Notes: generated by a model not told the origin, from the sequence alone. Numbered from the stretch's first letter, positions 56,896 through 64,000 are shown. The stretch is 64,000 nt of DNA from Mesorhizobium denitrificans (GCF_003403035.1 NZ_QURN01000015.1:52193-116192), one strand, 5' to 3'. Translations and numbers: made by a program.

Positions 56896-58476
56896 ACCTC
56901 GAACAAAAGAGAGAACTGCCGGCGGATTGTTGCCAACTCCGTTCGATGCGGCCCGCGCCAGAACGGCTTTCGAGCCTCTGATACGAATTTCCTTTCCCCT
57001 TACAGTGACCTGCTGAACGACAAGGCGAGCATAAGCTTGCTTCAACTCGGGCGAGCCGTTGTGCAGTTTATCCCGTAGCAGATTCGACAACCTGTCGATC
57101 TTCTCCGGGGTTATCGATGTCTCGCCGCTGCTGGCGCGCTTGCTCAGATCGGCGATCTCGGCCGTCAGTTCGTCACGCTGGAGTTTCAGACCAACCAAGC
57201 GCTCCCGCAGGTTCGGGTCGTCCGGGTCCATCACGCCCTTCTCCACCAGAGCGAGCAGGCGCGTGATCGCAGCCTCGGCTTTCTTATGGGAATGGCGTAG
57301 TTGCGTCAGCCTGTCCTTGATCTGCCCAACTTGGTCGCTGCTCGACTTTGTAAAGGTTTCTAGCAACCCGCCCAGCCGGTCGGGCGCCAAGACGCGCTCC
57401 GCAATCTCATCGACCACGATCTCGTCGAGCCGGTCCATGCGGATACGCATGCCTGAGCAGGCAGTCGCTCCCTCGCGCATTTTGCGTGAGCAGCAATAAT
57501 ACCGATAGGCTCCTCCCTTGCCTGTATTGAGGACGAGGCCTGCTCCGCAGTAGCCGCAGCGTGCAACGCCGGCGAGCAGTGTCGGGCCGTTGACGATCCT
57601 GGGCGCTACGCGCTTCGGGCTGCGGCTTTGAAGCAAGGCCTGAACGGTGTTGAAGGTCTGCTCGTCGATAATGGCCGGCACCTCAAACTCAATCCATTCG
57701 GATGGCGGACGCGGCCTGCCGTTGCGGGTGTCGGTGCGGTTGAAGTGATGTTTGCCGTAGTAGGTTGTCGAAGTAAGCAGGTCATAGACGCCGCCAGTCG
57801 AGAAGCGACGTCCGCGCCGGGTAATGCCCCGTTCGTTAAAGTACGTCGCAATCGCCTTGACGCCCAGCGGCCGGTTGTCCTCGCCAATGGCGAGCCTGAA
57901 CAGAAGCCTGATCGTGTCGGCTTCCTCTTCGTTGATGACCAGGACCTTCTTTTCGCGGGGCCCACGCCGTTCCTTGATCTCCGTGGCGTAGCCGAACGGC
58001 GGGCGCGAACCGTTCCAGAAGCCTTGCCGCGCGTTTTCCAGCATTGACCGGTGGACGTGTTTCGCTGTCTCTCTGGATTGGTGTTCGTCGAAGACATTGA
58101 GGACTTTGCGAATGAACTCGCCGCTCGCATCCTGGCCGAGGTCCTGGGTGATCGAGACGAGTTCGACGCCTGCCTTGCGCAACTGTCGGACATAGAACTC
58201 CGAATGCAGGGCGTCGCGAGAAAAGCGGCTGAGCGAATGCACGACCAGCTGATCGAACGGATGGTCAGGTTGCCTGGCCCTATCGATCATCTGTTGGAAC
58301 ACCGGCCGGTCTTCGTCCAATGCCGAAGCGCCCGGCTCGGTAAACACCTCAATCACCTCCCAACCGCGCTGCTCACAATAGCGGCGGCACTGAACCAACT
58401 GGTCGGGCAATGACAAATCGGCATCCGCCTGTCGGGCGGTGGAAACGCGCACGTAGATGGCGGCGTTGACAGTCAC
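56839..58476 (-). CDS. Large serine recombinase (integrase)
   Basis: A 545-aa site-specific recombinase. Resolvase catalytic domain at the N-terminus (IYVRVSTARQ, Ser12 as nucleophile; LVVHSLSRFSRDALH), recombinase domain (about 170-290, GVKAIATYFNERGI), zinc ribbon (CGYCGAGL, then YYCCSRKMREGATACSG), and a long coiled coil (about 375-460). Start is GTG 58476 with AGGA upstream. The C-terminal end, WYAQGESNPCYRRERAVS, is encoded entirely by the antisense strand of tRNA-Glu, and the stop lies in the tRNA D arm. It should mediate integration and excision of the island. Confidence 0.92.
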   Translation of the reverse strand: MTVNAAIYVRVSTARQADADLSLPDQLVQCRRYCEQRGWEVIEVFTEPGASALDEDRPVFQQMIDRARQPDHPFDQLVVHSLSRFSRDALHSEFYVRQLRKAGVELVSITQDLGQDASGEFIRKVLNVFDEHQSRETAKHVHRSMLENARQGFWNGSRPPFGYATEIKERRGPREKKVLVINEEEADTIRLLFRLAIGEDNRPLGVKAIATYFNERGITRRGRRFSTGGVYDLLTSTTYYGKHHFNRTDTRNGRPRPPSEWIEFEVPAIIDEQTFNTVQALLQSRSPKRVAPRIVNGPTLLAGVARCGYCGAGLVLNTGKGGAYRYYCCSRKMREGATACSGMRIRMDRLDEIVVDEIAERVLAPDRLGGLLETFTKSSSDQVGQIKDRLTQLRHSHKKAEAAITRLLALVEKGVMDPDDPNLRERLVGLKLQRDELTAEIADLSKRASSGETSITPEKIDRLSNLLRDKLHNGSPELKQAYARLVVQQVTVRGKEIRIRGSKAVLARAASNGVGNNPPAVLSFVRGWYAQGESNPCYRRERAVS

Positions 58477-58482
58477 GGTAAA

Positions 58483-58788
58483 TCATCCTGCTTCGTTGTC
58501 GCCATGGATGATGGCGCTGATTTCGGCGGAGAGGAAGGCGCGAAGCAGAGCGATCTCCTCGTGGGTAACGGGCAGGTTCTCGGACATGTCGGTAAGAACA
58601 TCATAGCCGTCTGGCGTGTGGCGGCAATGATATGGGGCGGCATGAAGGCGCGGCTCAGCGCCGGAGATTTCCTCCTGCGCCTGCGGCCTTCCGGCATCCT
58701 GTCCAAGACCATGCTCCATCTCCGATTGTCTACGGCCTGAAGGCCCTGACAACCAGAGGGACACCAACCCACTGGTATGCCTGCGCAT
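58483..58788 (-). CDS. Small unrecognised protein upstream of the serine recombinase
   Basis: The frame ends 6 nt before the recombinase start, so the two are probably one transcript. The C-terminal part, SENLPVTHEEIALLRAFLSA followed by EISAIIHG, looks like a real short amphipathic helix. The N-terminal 65 residues (Gly/Arg/Gln-rich) do not look protein-like. The real product may be a 34-aa peptide from ATG 58587, but neither start has a clear ribosome-binding site. Possibly a recombinase accessory (directionality) factor by position only. Confidence 0.4.
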   Translation of the reverse strand: MRRHTSGLVSLWLSGPSGRRQSEMEHGLGQDAGRPQAQEEISGAEPRLHAAPYHCRHTPDGYDVLTDMSENLPVTHEEIALLRAFLSAEISAIIHGDNEAG

Positions 58789-58980
58789 CCACGATGGACT
58801 TGAGCGGGCGTCGTGTCGTCGCCTTCACGACGGCAATATGTCCGTAAAGGCAGAAGGTTAAAGGGCGCGGGCCGACCTGTGACTGTGCGAAGACTGCGCC
58901 CGACTGCACACGGAAGCGCGATCTATCGCCGGCCATATCAACCGCCCAGCGGATATGCCGGAGACCAGATCATTAAAATT

Positions 58981-58994
58981 TGCAATTAATTGCA
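58981..58994. repeat. 14-bp perfect palindrome downstream of the tyrosine recombinases
   Basis: TGCAATTAATTGCA is self-complementary over its full length. It lies 20 nt past the 382-aa recombinase stop, in an AT-rich patch of the otherwise gene-free 58789-59014 gap. It could be an operator or a recombinase binding site. Confidence 0.5.
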
Positions 58995-59014
58995 CAGCTG
59001 ATGTCAACTGTTTG

Positions 59015-60163
59015 TCAGCCATGACTACCGCCTTTGCGCACGATCCTTATGCGGTGGCGAACGGTCGGCCTCTCCATGTTGTCGGAGCCGGTCGACCGAT
59101 TGCGAAGCCGTTCGAGGGCTTCTTTCCGGGCCTGCAAGAATGAGCTTTGGACACGCTGATGCGCACGCGTGGCACTTGCGAGGACGTAGTGCTTGGCGGT
59201 CGTTTGGAAATTGCTGTGGCCAAGAAGGTCGGACGTGATGCCAACCTGTTCCGGTGCCTCGTCGACAACGCCTGTGGCGGCAATCCCCCGGAACAGGTGC
59301 GGCCAGATGCTCCGACCGAATGCGTTCCCAGTATGGAATTTGATCTGCGCGCGGATTGCCGGCTCGGACATCGGCGTGCCCCAGCGGTCGATCCAGAGCC
59401 GGCGTGTGGAGTGTTCCTCACCCAGCGCCAGCAAAATGGCCCGATGCTCCCGCAGATACCATTCGACATAAGGCGTCAGGATCGGTGGCAGATCACCATC
59501 GAATTCCTTCCGGGTCTTCGTTTCGTCCTCCCCAAAATGCAGACGATACCGATCTCCGTCGTGCAGCAGGTGCACGCCGACCTCGATCTGAATCAGGTTA
59601 GCCATTCTGATGGGACAGCAGATCAGCATCGCGATCATCAACCCGTCACGAGCGCGGGCGGCGACACGCATGGGATGCCCGGACTGGTCCCGTTTAGCAT
59701 CCTCCATCATCGACAGCCCCAACTCGAAGATCTGCTTCGGCTCAACCATGTGGGCCAGCCGGTTGCGGCTGGGCCTCGCGATCCGTTTCAGGTTGGCGCA
59801 GGCCGGACGGAGCCACGACCAATCTGTCTCAGGTGCAATTGCGTCGAGCATGCGTTTCAGCGCGCCCACCATCATCGCGACGCTATAGGAGGAGAGACGA
59901 CCCTGAAGTTCGGAGATGAACGCGTTCAGGCGCTCTGGCGTGACGCGATGCTGCGGCGGCATTTCCGCGTTGAGCAGCCCCTCCCGATCAAGCCATGCCA
60001 GCCACTGACCATATGCCTGTTCGGCGATGCGGCGGCGAGACGAACTCCAGTTTGCCGCGAGACCGGAATGCCGCAGAAACGCCCCGGCTTTCTCTGCTGC
60101 TTCCCAACGCTCACGATCAAGAGCCGGCCAGTTTTCGACTTTCATGCAAAGGGGCTTCGTCAC
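59015..60163 (-). CDS. Tyrosine recombinase B of a tandem pair (382 aa)
   Basis: A phage-integrase-family recombinase with an N-terminal core-binding domain (about residues 40-140) and the complete catalytic set: Arg186 (CPIRMANL), Lys216 (DETKTRK), His289 and Arg292 (PHLFRGIAA), His316 (LLGHSN) and Tyr326 (AKHYV). Its start overlaps the stop of the upstream 584-aa recombinase as ATGA, so the pair is probably made in fixed ratio. The C-terminal tail is strongly basic (RHRIRIVRKGGSHG). Partner recombination and its target are unknown. Confidence 0.9.
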   Translation of the reverse strand: MTKPLCMKVENWPALDRERWEAAEKAGAFLRHSGLAANWSSSRRRIAEQAYGQWLAWLDREGLLNAEMPPQHRVTPERLNAFISELQGRLSSYSVAMMVGALKRMLDAIAPETDWSWLRPACANLKRIARPSRNRLAHMVEPKQIFELGLSMMEDAKRDQSGHPMRVAARARDGLMIAMLICCPIRMANLIQIEVGVHLLHDGDRYRLHFGEDETKTRKEFDGDLPPILTPYVEWYLREHRAILLALGEEHSTRRLWIDRWGTPMSEPAIRAQIKFHTGNAFGRSIWPHLFRGIAATGVVDEAPEQVGITSDLLGHSNFQTTAKHYVLASATRAHQRVQSSFLQARKEALERLRNRSTGSDNMERPTVRHRIRIVRKGGSHG

Positions 60164-61914
60164 AGCATATCTCCCTTGCGAAGACGATGCGCGCCTGTCT
60201 TGCGCCGCGAGCGCTGGCCTACCCTTTCCGCGGCGCGCGAACGATCCAGACCGAGGCGCTCCTGATACAGGCGGCTCGCCTCGCGCTGCTTCTTGCGTGC
60301 GTAATAGGTACGGGTCGTGTTGGGATCGCGATGACCCAGATGGCTGCTGATCACACTCAGTTTGTCGGGGTGCTCGCGCAGATAGAGCTCGGCGCTGATG
60401 TGGCGAAACTGGTGCGGTGTCACCGGCTCTCCCAATTCCTTTTCGGACTTGCGCTTGATGTCTTCAGAGAGACTGCGTTCGCCCATGCGGCTGCCATCGG
60501 GAAGCGGAAACAGCCAGGAGGTGGCTTCGCTGCACAGGACGGGACGCCAGTGCTGCAAATATTCCTCCAACAGCTCGGCAGTTTCGGGCGGAAGGGAATA
60601 GCGCAATGGTTCCTCGTTCTTAACGTCATCCTTCTCGAACTCGATGATCCAATGGGCATCACGGCCACTACCGATCTTGCGAATGTTCCGTTCCAGTTCG
60701 AGGCTGATCAGGTTTGCGCGCCGCATACTGCAGGTCAGGAGCAGTTCGATGGCGAGCGCGGCTCGGGCGAAGCAAGCACCCCAGCCGGGGTGACGGTGCT
60801 TGCGAGCCTTCACCATCAACGTATGCGGCAAGAGATATACGAGGTCGCGAAACCGGCTATCGTCGAGACGGTCGAGAAGCGCCTTGTTCTTCGCGGTCAG
60901 GCCCTTTTCGCGAGGTGCCGCCTCTTCCAGGAGTTCAACCAGCTTGTCGAGTTCCGCGAACTCGGCCTCGGGCAGGTCGGCCCAGGCCGCAATCTTTCGC
61001 ACCCGCGCCGCCATCAAAATCATGCCGGTGGTGATCCGCTGGTTGAAGCGCTTGTGAAGGTAGAACAGCGCCTTCTCGACTTTTTCGGCGGTGACCACTT
61101 CACGGAGGGAAGTCATCGACGCCACATCCTCGCCGGTTTCGACCAGCGACGAGATCAGCATCACGATCCCGTGGCGATACTGCGCGACGGTGGCAGGCTT
61201 GAGGCGCTGGCGGGATCGGCTGGCGAAGATGGAGGGCTCGGAAAGATAGGCCAGAAACGCCTTGATGTCGGCCTGCATGCTCTCAGGCAATGTGGCCGGA
61301 TCGATCCAATATGATGTCCTTTTCGGCGCGCGAGGCGTCAAAGACTGAAGACTGGTCTGCGGAATCTGGGAAACCATGCGGTTCCATGCGCGGATCGTTT
61401 CGCGCACGACCTCATCACACGCCACGATCATTGCTTCGTCGCGAAGATGCACGGCAAAGCGCTCGACATGATCGTCGCCGATCTCACCAGGCTTCCAGCC
61501 GGCAGCAAATGCAAAACGCAGGAAACGCGAGAGATCGCGCTGTTCCCTTTCCGCAAGCTGTTCATTCAGCTTCAGCCACTCTCCCTTCAGACGAACAGTC
61601 CGGGTCGAGATCAGGTGAGGGCTGGCGAGCTTGAAGGCGGCGCGCAAACGCGATTTGAGATTGGCAAAGCCGCCAACCGACATGCCTGCCATCGCCGGGG
61701 AATACCGCTCAAGAGCAGTAAGGAGTTTGGCAGGGTTGGCCGCGAGGTCGAGCGCGCCGTGCCCGACGAGATCATCGGCCCGCTTGATCGCCGACCTGAT
61801 CTCTGCCCTCCGAGTATTCGGAAGCTCGCAATTGCCAATGAAGGCATGGAGATCACCCAGGGTCGAGATTTCTTTGGTGGGCTTCAGACGCTTGTTACGT
61901 ACAATCGTGATCAT
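60160..61914 (-). CDS. Tyrosine recombinase A of a tandem pair (584 aa)
   Basis: An unusually long tyrosine recombinase. The first 200 residues carry an extra N-terminal region before a core-binding domain (about 205-320). Catalytic residues are complete: Arg398 (CSMRRANL), Lys432 (KDDVKNEEPL), His501 and Arg504 (HQFRHISAELYL), His528 (HLGHRD) and Tyr538 (TRTYYARK). Start ATG 61914 overlaps one arm of the inverted repeat upstream. The pairing of a long and a short recombinase recalls the TnpB/TnpA pair of Tn554 in size, but the gene order differs, so no membership is claimed. Confidence 0.9.
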   Translation of the reverse strand: MITIVRNKRLKPTKEISTLGDLHAFIGNCELPNTRRAEIRSAIKRADDLVGHGALDLAANPAKLLTALERYSPAMAGMSVGGFANLKSRLRAAFKLASPHLISTRTVRLKGEWLKLNEQLAEREQRDLSRFLRFAFAAGWKPGEIGDDHVERFAVHLRDEAMIVACDEVVRETIRAWNRMVSQIPQTSLQSLTPRAPKRTSYWIDPATLPESMQADIKAFLAYLSEPSIFASRSRQRLKPATVAQYRHGIVMLISSLVETGEDVASMTSLREVVTAEKVEKALFYLHKRFNQRITTGMILMAARVRKIAAWADLPEAEFAELDKLVELLEEAAPREKGLTAKNKALLDRLDDSRFRDLVYLLPHTLMVKARKHRHPGWGACFARAALAIELLLTCSMRRANLISLELERNIRKIGSGRDAHWIIEFEKDDVKNEEPLRYSLPPETAELLEEYLQHWRPVLCSEATSWLFPLPDGSRMGERSLSEDIKRKSEKELGEPVTPHQFRHISAELYLREHPDKLSVISSHLGHRDPNTTRTYYARKKQREASRLYQERLGLDRSRAAERVGQRSRRKTGAHRLRKGDML

Positions 61915-62005
61915 TGTTATCCATCCGTATTCATACGTTATTTTTTGTTAATACCCCTGTCAATATTACCCTGCTTGAAGTAATATTGGGTATTAACAAT
62001 GATCA
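61908..62005. promoter_or_regulatory. Three nested inverted repeats between the HTH and recombinase genes
   Basis: Outer arms TGATCATTGTTA (61908-61919) and TAACAATGATCA (61994-62005); middle arms GTTAATACCC (61947-61956) and GGGTATTAAC (61988-61997); inner arms CAATATTAC (61961-61969) and GTAATATTG (61980-61988) with a 10-nt spacer. All arms are perfect. The 98-nt block is AT-rich, fills the space between the HTH stop and the recombinase start, and covers the recombinase start codon. It could be a recombination core with arm sites, or the operator of the recombinase pair. Confidence 0.65.
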
Positions 62006-62015
62006 TTGGTGATAA

Positions 62016-62249
62016 TTACTGAGACATGAACTTGATGAGTTCAGCCTTGTCGATCCGGATCTGGTGGCCGGCGCGATAGGCGGGCAGCAGGCGCTGCTTC
62101 ACCCAACGGCGCACCGTGATCGGCGCGACACCGGCAAAGGCGGCAGCCTGCGTGATCGAAAGAAGTTCAGTGGGATTGCCAGGAGCAGGAAAAGGTTCGG
62201 CGGTGTCTACGTCGAGCAGGTTCTTCGGTCTGGCTATTCGGATCGGCAT
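62016..62249 (-). CDS. Excisionase-like helix-turn-helix protein
   Basis: A 77-aa protein with a MerR/Xis-type winged-helix DNA-binding domain: LLSITQAAAFAGVAPITVRR, then WVKQRLLPAYRAGHQIRIDK. I chose ATG 62249, which has GGAG 8 nt upstream; the longer frame starts at 62318. It lies upstream of the two tyrosine recombinases on the same strand, with 101 nt between. It is the likely directionality factor or regulator of the recombinase pair. Confidence 0.83.
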   Translation of the reverse strand: MPIRIARPKNLLDVDTAEPFPAPGNPTELLSITQAAAFAGVAPITVRRWVKQRLLPAYRAGHQIRIDKAELIKFMSQ

Positions 62250-62775
62250 GGTCGTTCTCCGTGTGTTGTCGGCCGCATCGAACGGCAGCCGCAGGGAGAT
62301 CGGCGATGGATCGCTCAAGGATCACCTGTGTCGGCGCATTCAGCGGCACGCGTGATCAGGGATAGTCGGCATCAATTCCGAAAAGGGAACAAGAATTTTT
62401 GCAGCCGGTTCAACCCGGCATCCACGACCGGGTTCTCAACCCGTCGATGAACAGCCCTGTCGGGCTCGATACGAATGTCGCCTGGTCAGGCACACCCAAG
62501 CGGGATCACTCATGTCCGGTACCCCTCGCACGTACTCTTTTCATACCCGATGATCAAACATCTCTTTTCCATATCCCTATATTTCGAGGAGGATAGGAAG
62601 ATTGGGAACCACTGGCGTCGAGGTGCGAGCGAAGCGAGCGACTGCGATGCCCTCATTCCTTCCATGTGATCAAATGTTCTTGTCCTGTCAGAGAAGATGG
62701 AAGGAAAGAGGCGTTCCCCTTAATAAACATATTCACTTTGTGAATATGAAGGGGTGTTTGATCATGCTGTGAGCT
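62250..62775. other. 526-nt noncoding region rich in inverted repeats
   Basis: No credible gene. Visible structure: AACCCGG / CCGGGTT (62412-62434); TTCCTTCCAT / ATGGAAGGAA (62656-62665 and 62697-62706, perfect); TGATCAAACA / TGTTTGATCA (62551-62560 and 62755-62764, perfect); and the hairpin at 62716-62754. Four TGATCA hexamers occur here (62353, 62551, 62667, 62759). The left 300 nt should hold the promoter of the HTH/recombinase operon. Confidence 0.55.
62716..62754 (-). terminator. Compound hairpin after the 225-aa gene
   Basis: CATATTCAC (62728-62736) pairs perfectly with GTGAATATG (62740-62748) around a 3-nt loop, with outer arms CCCCTT (62716-62721) and AAGGGG (62749-62754). On the minus strand the inner hairpin is followed by TTTATT, 27 nt past the stop at 62776, so it is a plausible terminator of the three-gene operon. 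Confidence 0.55.
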
Positions 62776-63453
62776 CTAGAACGGCAAACCCTTCCAATTG
62801 GCCTGTTGGGTCATCTCATAATACTCAACGGCGACTGCTGCGAACCGTCTCATGACGCCTATCACGGGACGCTTGTAGAACCGGAATTTGACCTTCTTTC
62901 CGGCGTCCTCCATCACCATGATCTCGGCCTTCACGCCTGACATGAATTCGGGCCAACCTTCTTTCGAGATAACCAGCTTGAAAATTTCAAGCTGGCGTCC
63001 ATCCGGCCAGACTTCTGCCAGACCCACCAGCTTACCGAAGTTCTCGTCGCTGGGCCTGAAGCCGAACTTGGAATTCCAAATCTTCGCCATGATATTTGCC
63101 AGATGCCGAGGTGTCTTCGGGCCCGGGTCTCCGATGCGGAGTAGAGCCACCATAACCTTCGCTGGCCCGTGTGTCCGCTCTCGTACGATGTTGCTACTCT
63201 TGCGTAGCAGCCGCTGAAGGGTCGGCACGCTGAAGCCCAACTCGGCAGCCATGTCGGCCTGTGGCATAGCGCACCAGTCGAAACCTTCGAAATGGAAGGG
63301 GGCTGTTGCAATCTTGTCTGCGATCAATTGCATCAAAGCATCTGCATTCGATTTGGTGATCGGCGTCTGATCCTCGGACGCCAGCTTCGTTATTGTCTTC
63401 TTTTTCTGAACGATAAGCATGCCCCTATTGACCAGCCAGTTCCGTATTCTCAT
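62776..63453 (-). CDS. Unrecognised DNA-binding-type protein (225 aa)
   Basis: The middle of this protein has a helix-turn-helix (CAMPQADMAAELGFSVPTLQ, then RLLRKSSNIVRE) at about residues 60-95, which suggests a DNA-binding or initiator-type function. The C-terminal half (about 100-225) has WNSKFGFRPSDENFGKLVGL and VKFRFYKRPVIGVMRRFAAV and matches no family I know. I chose ATG 63453, 7 nt after the stop of the small membrane protein gene, with AGGG 5 nt upstream. It is last of three co-oriented genes and is followed by repeated TGATCA motifs that could be its targets. Confidence 0.7.
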   Translation of the reverse strand: MRIRNWLVNRGMLIVQKKKTITKLASEDQTPITKSNADALMQLIADKIATAPFHFEGFDWCAMPQADMAAELGFSVPTLQRLLRKSSNIVRERTHGPAKVMVALLRIGDPGPKTPRHLANIMAKIWNSKFGFRPSDENFGKLVGLAEVWPDGRQLEIFKLVISKEGWPEFMSGVKAEIMVMEDAGKKVKFRFYKRPVIGVMRRFAAVAVEYYEMTQQANWKGLPF

Positions 63454-63460
63454 CTCCACC

Positions 63461-63682
63461 CTACAGGCGGATACCCATGAAGAATACGCCGATGAACAAA
63501 ATGATCGACATGACAAGGCTGGCGCCCATCATCCAGAGCACGACCCGAAGGTCGCTTCGAATTTTGCGGAAGCTCGCATTGATCTCGTCGTCGGCATGAG
63601 GCGCCGGTTTCGCCATGCTGGTATCGCGCATTGGTTTCGTCTCCTCGCTCATGGCCCCTTTCAGCAGTCGTTTCTCGATCAT
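63461..63682 (-). CDS. Small single-pass membrane protein (73 aa)
   Basis: A charged N-terminus with a short amphipathic stretch (DDEINASFRKIRSDLR) precedes one C-terminal membrane helix (VVLWMMGASLVMSIILFIGV, then FFMGIRL). The start ATG overlaps the stop of the 96-aa gene as ATGA. The layout, a short cytoplasmic coiled segment plus a C-terminal anchor, is common in small proteins of conjugative and defence modules, but no family is recognised. Confidence 0.65.
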   Translation of the reverse strand: MIEKRLLKGAMSEETKPMRDTSMAKPAPHADDEINASFRKIRSDLRVVLWMMGASLVMSIILFIGVFFMGIRL

Positions 63683-63969
63683 GCACCCGGCTCCACCTTG
63701 TCAATGAGCGCCATCAGCGCGATCTCCGTCTTCGCCAGACCGTTGCCGCTCACCACGGCACCATACTTCTTCAGAGTTGCCCTCAGCCGCTTGTAGTCCT
63801 CCGCTGCGAGATAAAGCTGGACGACCTTCGCGTCCTCGACCGGCGTTTCGCCACGCAGCAAAATCTCCAGGTCGTGAGAGGTGTTCTGCTCTGCCAGTTG
63901 CAGCAGGTGTTGATTTCCACCCAGAAGTGAGCCGGGTAGGCGTCTAATTTCCACTGAGAATTGAGCCAT
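63679..63969 (-). CDS. Unrecognised 96-aa protein, first gene of the operon
   Basis: A soluble, mostly helical protein beginning MAQFSVEIRRLPGSLLGGNQ. The C-terminal half (VVQLYLAAEDYKRLRATLKK, GLAKTEIALMALIDKVE) looks like a helical pair. AAGG lies 6 nt before the ATG. It overlaps the membrane-protein gene by 4 nt. It could be a ribbon-helix-helix-like or small accessory protein; no function is assigned. Confidence 0.65.
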   Translation of the reverse strand: MAQFSVEIRRLPGSLLGGNQHLLQLAEQNTSHDLEILLRGETPVEDAKVVQLYLAAEDYKRLRATLKKYGAVVSGNGLAKTEIALMALIDKVEPGA

Positions 63970-64000
63970 GTGAACCTTTCCCCAAAGCGGTGAGCGGCGG

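Larger units (their letters stand above)
56839..64000. mobile_element. Left part of a tRNA-Glu-integrated genomic island (right end outside)
   Basis: Everything to the right of the tRNA is recombinases, DNA-binding proteins and unknown genes, with no housekeeping gene. A recombinase gene abuts and enters the tRNA, the usual layout at the integrase end of an island. I did not see a second copy of the tRNA 3' end in the remaining 7.1 kb, so the other boundary should lie beyond the window. Whether it is a conjugative element, a mobilisable island or a phage remnant cannot be told. Confidence 0.8.

Noticed and set aside
58473..58772. 99-aa minus-strand frame alternative to the small protein before the serine recombinase
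   Set aside because: Composition is Arg/Pro/Ser-rich and it overlaps the recombinase start; the other frame has the better helix and spacing.
59147..61314. Two long plus-strand open frames (372 and 439 aa) over the tyrosine recombinases
   Set aside because: Both are antisense to recombinases that have complete catalytic residues; no domain is visible in the plus-strand products.
62399..62669. Two short plus-strand open frames in the island's noncoding nexus
   Set aside because: No ribosome-binding site, no protein-like composition, and they run through the inverted repeats.
56896..64000. Right attachment site (second copy of the tRNA-Glu 3' end) inside the window
   Set aside because: I looked for the tRNA 3' sequence on both strands and saw no copy, so the island should end outside the window.

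Overview
The window looks like chromosome from an alphaproteobacterium of the order Hyphomicrobiales (Rhizobiales), probably near Brucella/Phyllobacteriaceae. Supporting genes are a MarR-type LdtR regulator beside an L,D-transpeptidase, a single-step phosphatidylcholine synthase (Pcs), a plant-type (class II) DAHP synthase, SdhE next to Mfd, an IalB-family protein, HspQ, GlpX and a Mg-type HemB. Coding sequence is GC-rich. Neighbouring genes often overlap by 4 nt and many use TTG or GTG starts. I cannot name the genus from the sequence alone.

Positions 1-56,800 are ordinary core chromosome. From left to right: a partial D-Ala-D-Ala ligase and the ldt/ldtR cell-wall pair; heme (hemB), redox (sthA) and N-end-rule (bpt) genes; parC; a four-gene purine-nucleoside-type ABC importer (15.3-20.0 kb); lipid and quinone enzymes; a solute-binding protein/DsbA pair; the repair cluster mfd-sdhE / recG; aroG, a CofD-like protein and gor; an envelope M23 peptidase; thrS, yidD and an Fe-S scaffold gene; folE-hisI; a patatin and a TPR/glycosyltransferase-like protein; the minus-strand run of an aminotransferase, hom, glpX and recJ; phaC; and an M15-type lipoprotein. 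Two families of short inverted-repeat elements lie in the gaps between these genes, mostly at gene 3' ends.

At 56,821-56,895 lies tRNA-Glu(TTC). Everything to its right looks like the left end of an integrated genomic island that runs off the window. A large serine recombinase reads towards the tRNA and its last 19 codons are the antisense of the tRNA itself. Next comes an unusual module of two overlapping tyrosine recombinases (584 and 382 aa) behind a 77-aa excisionase-like HTH protein, with a nested AT-rich inverted-repeat structure between the HTH gene and the recombinases. Further right is a 0.5-kb noncoding stretch with several inverted repeats and repeated TGATCA-centred motifs, then a three-gene operon of unrecognised proteins (HTH protein, small membrane protein, 96-aa protein). 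This island is the least explained part of the window and the best place to look for something new. Function assignments are from motif recognition only; no database search was possible.
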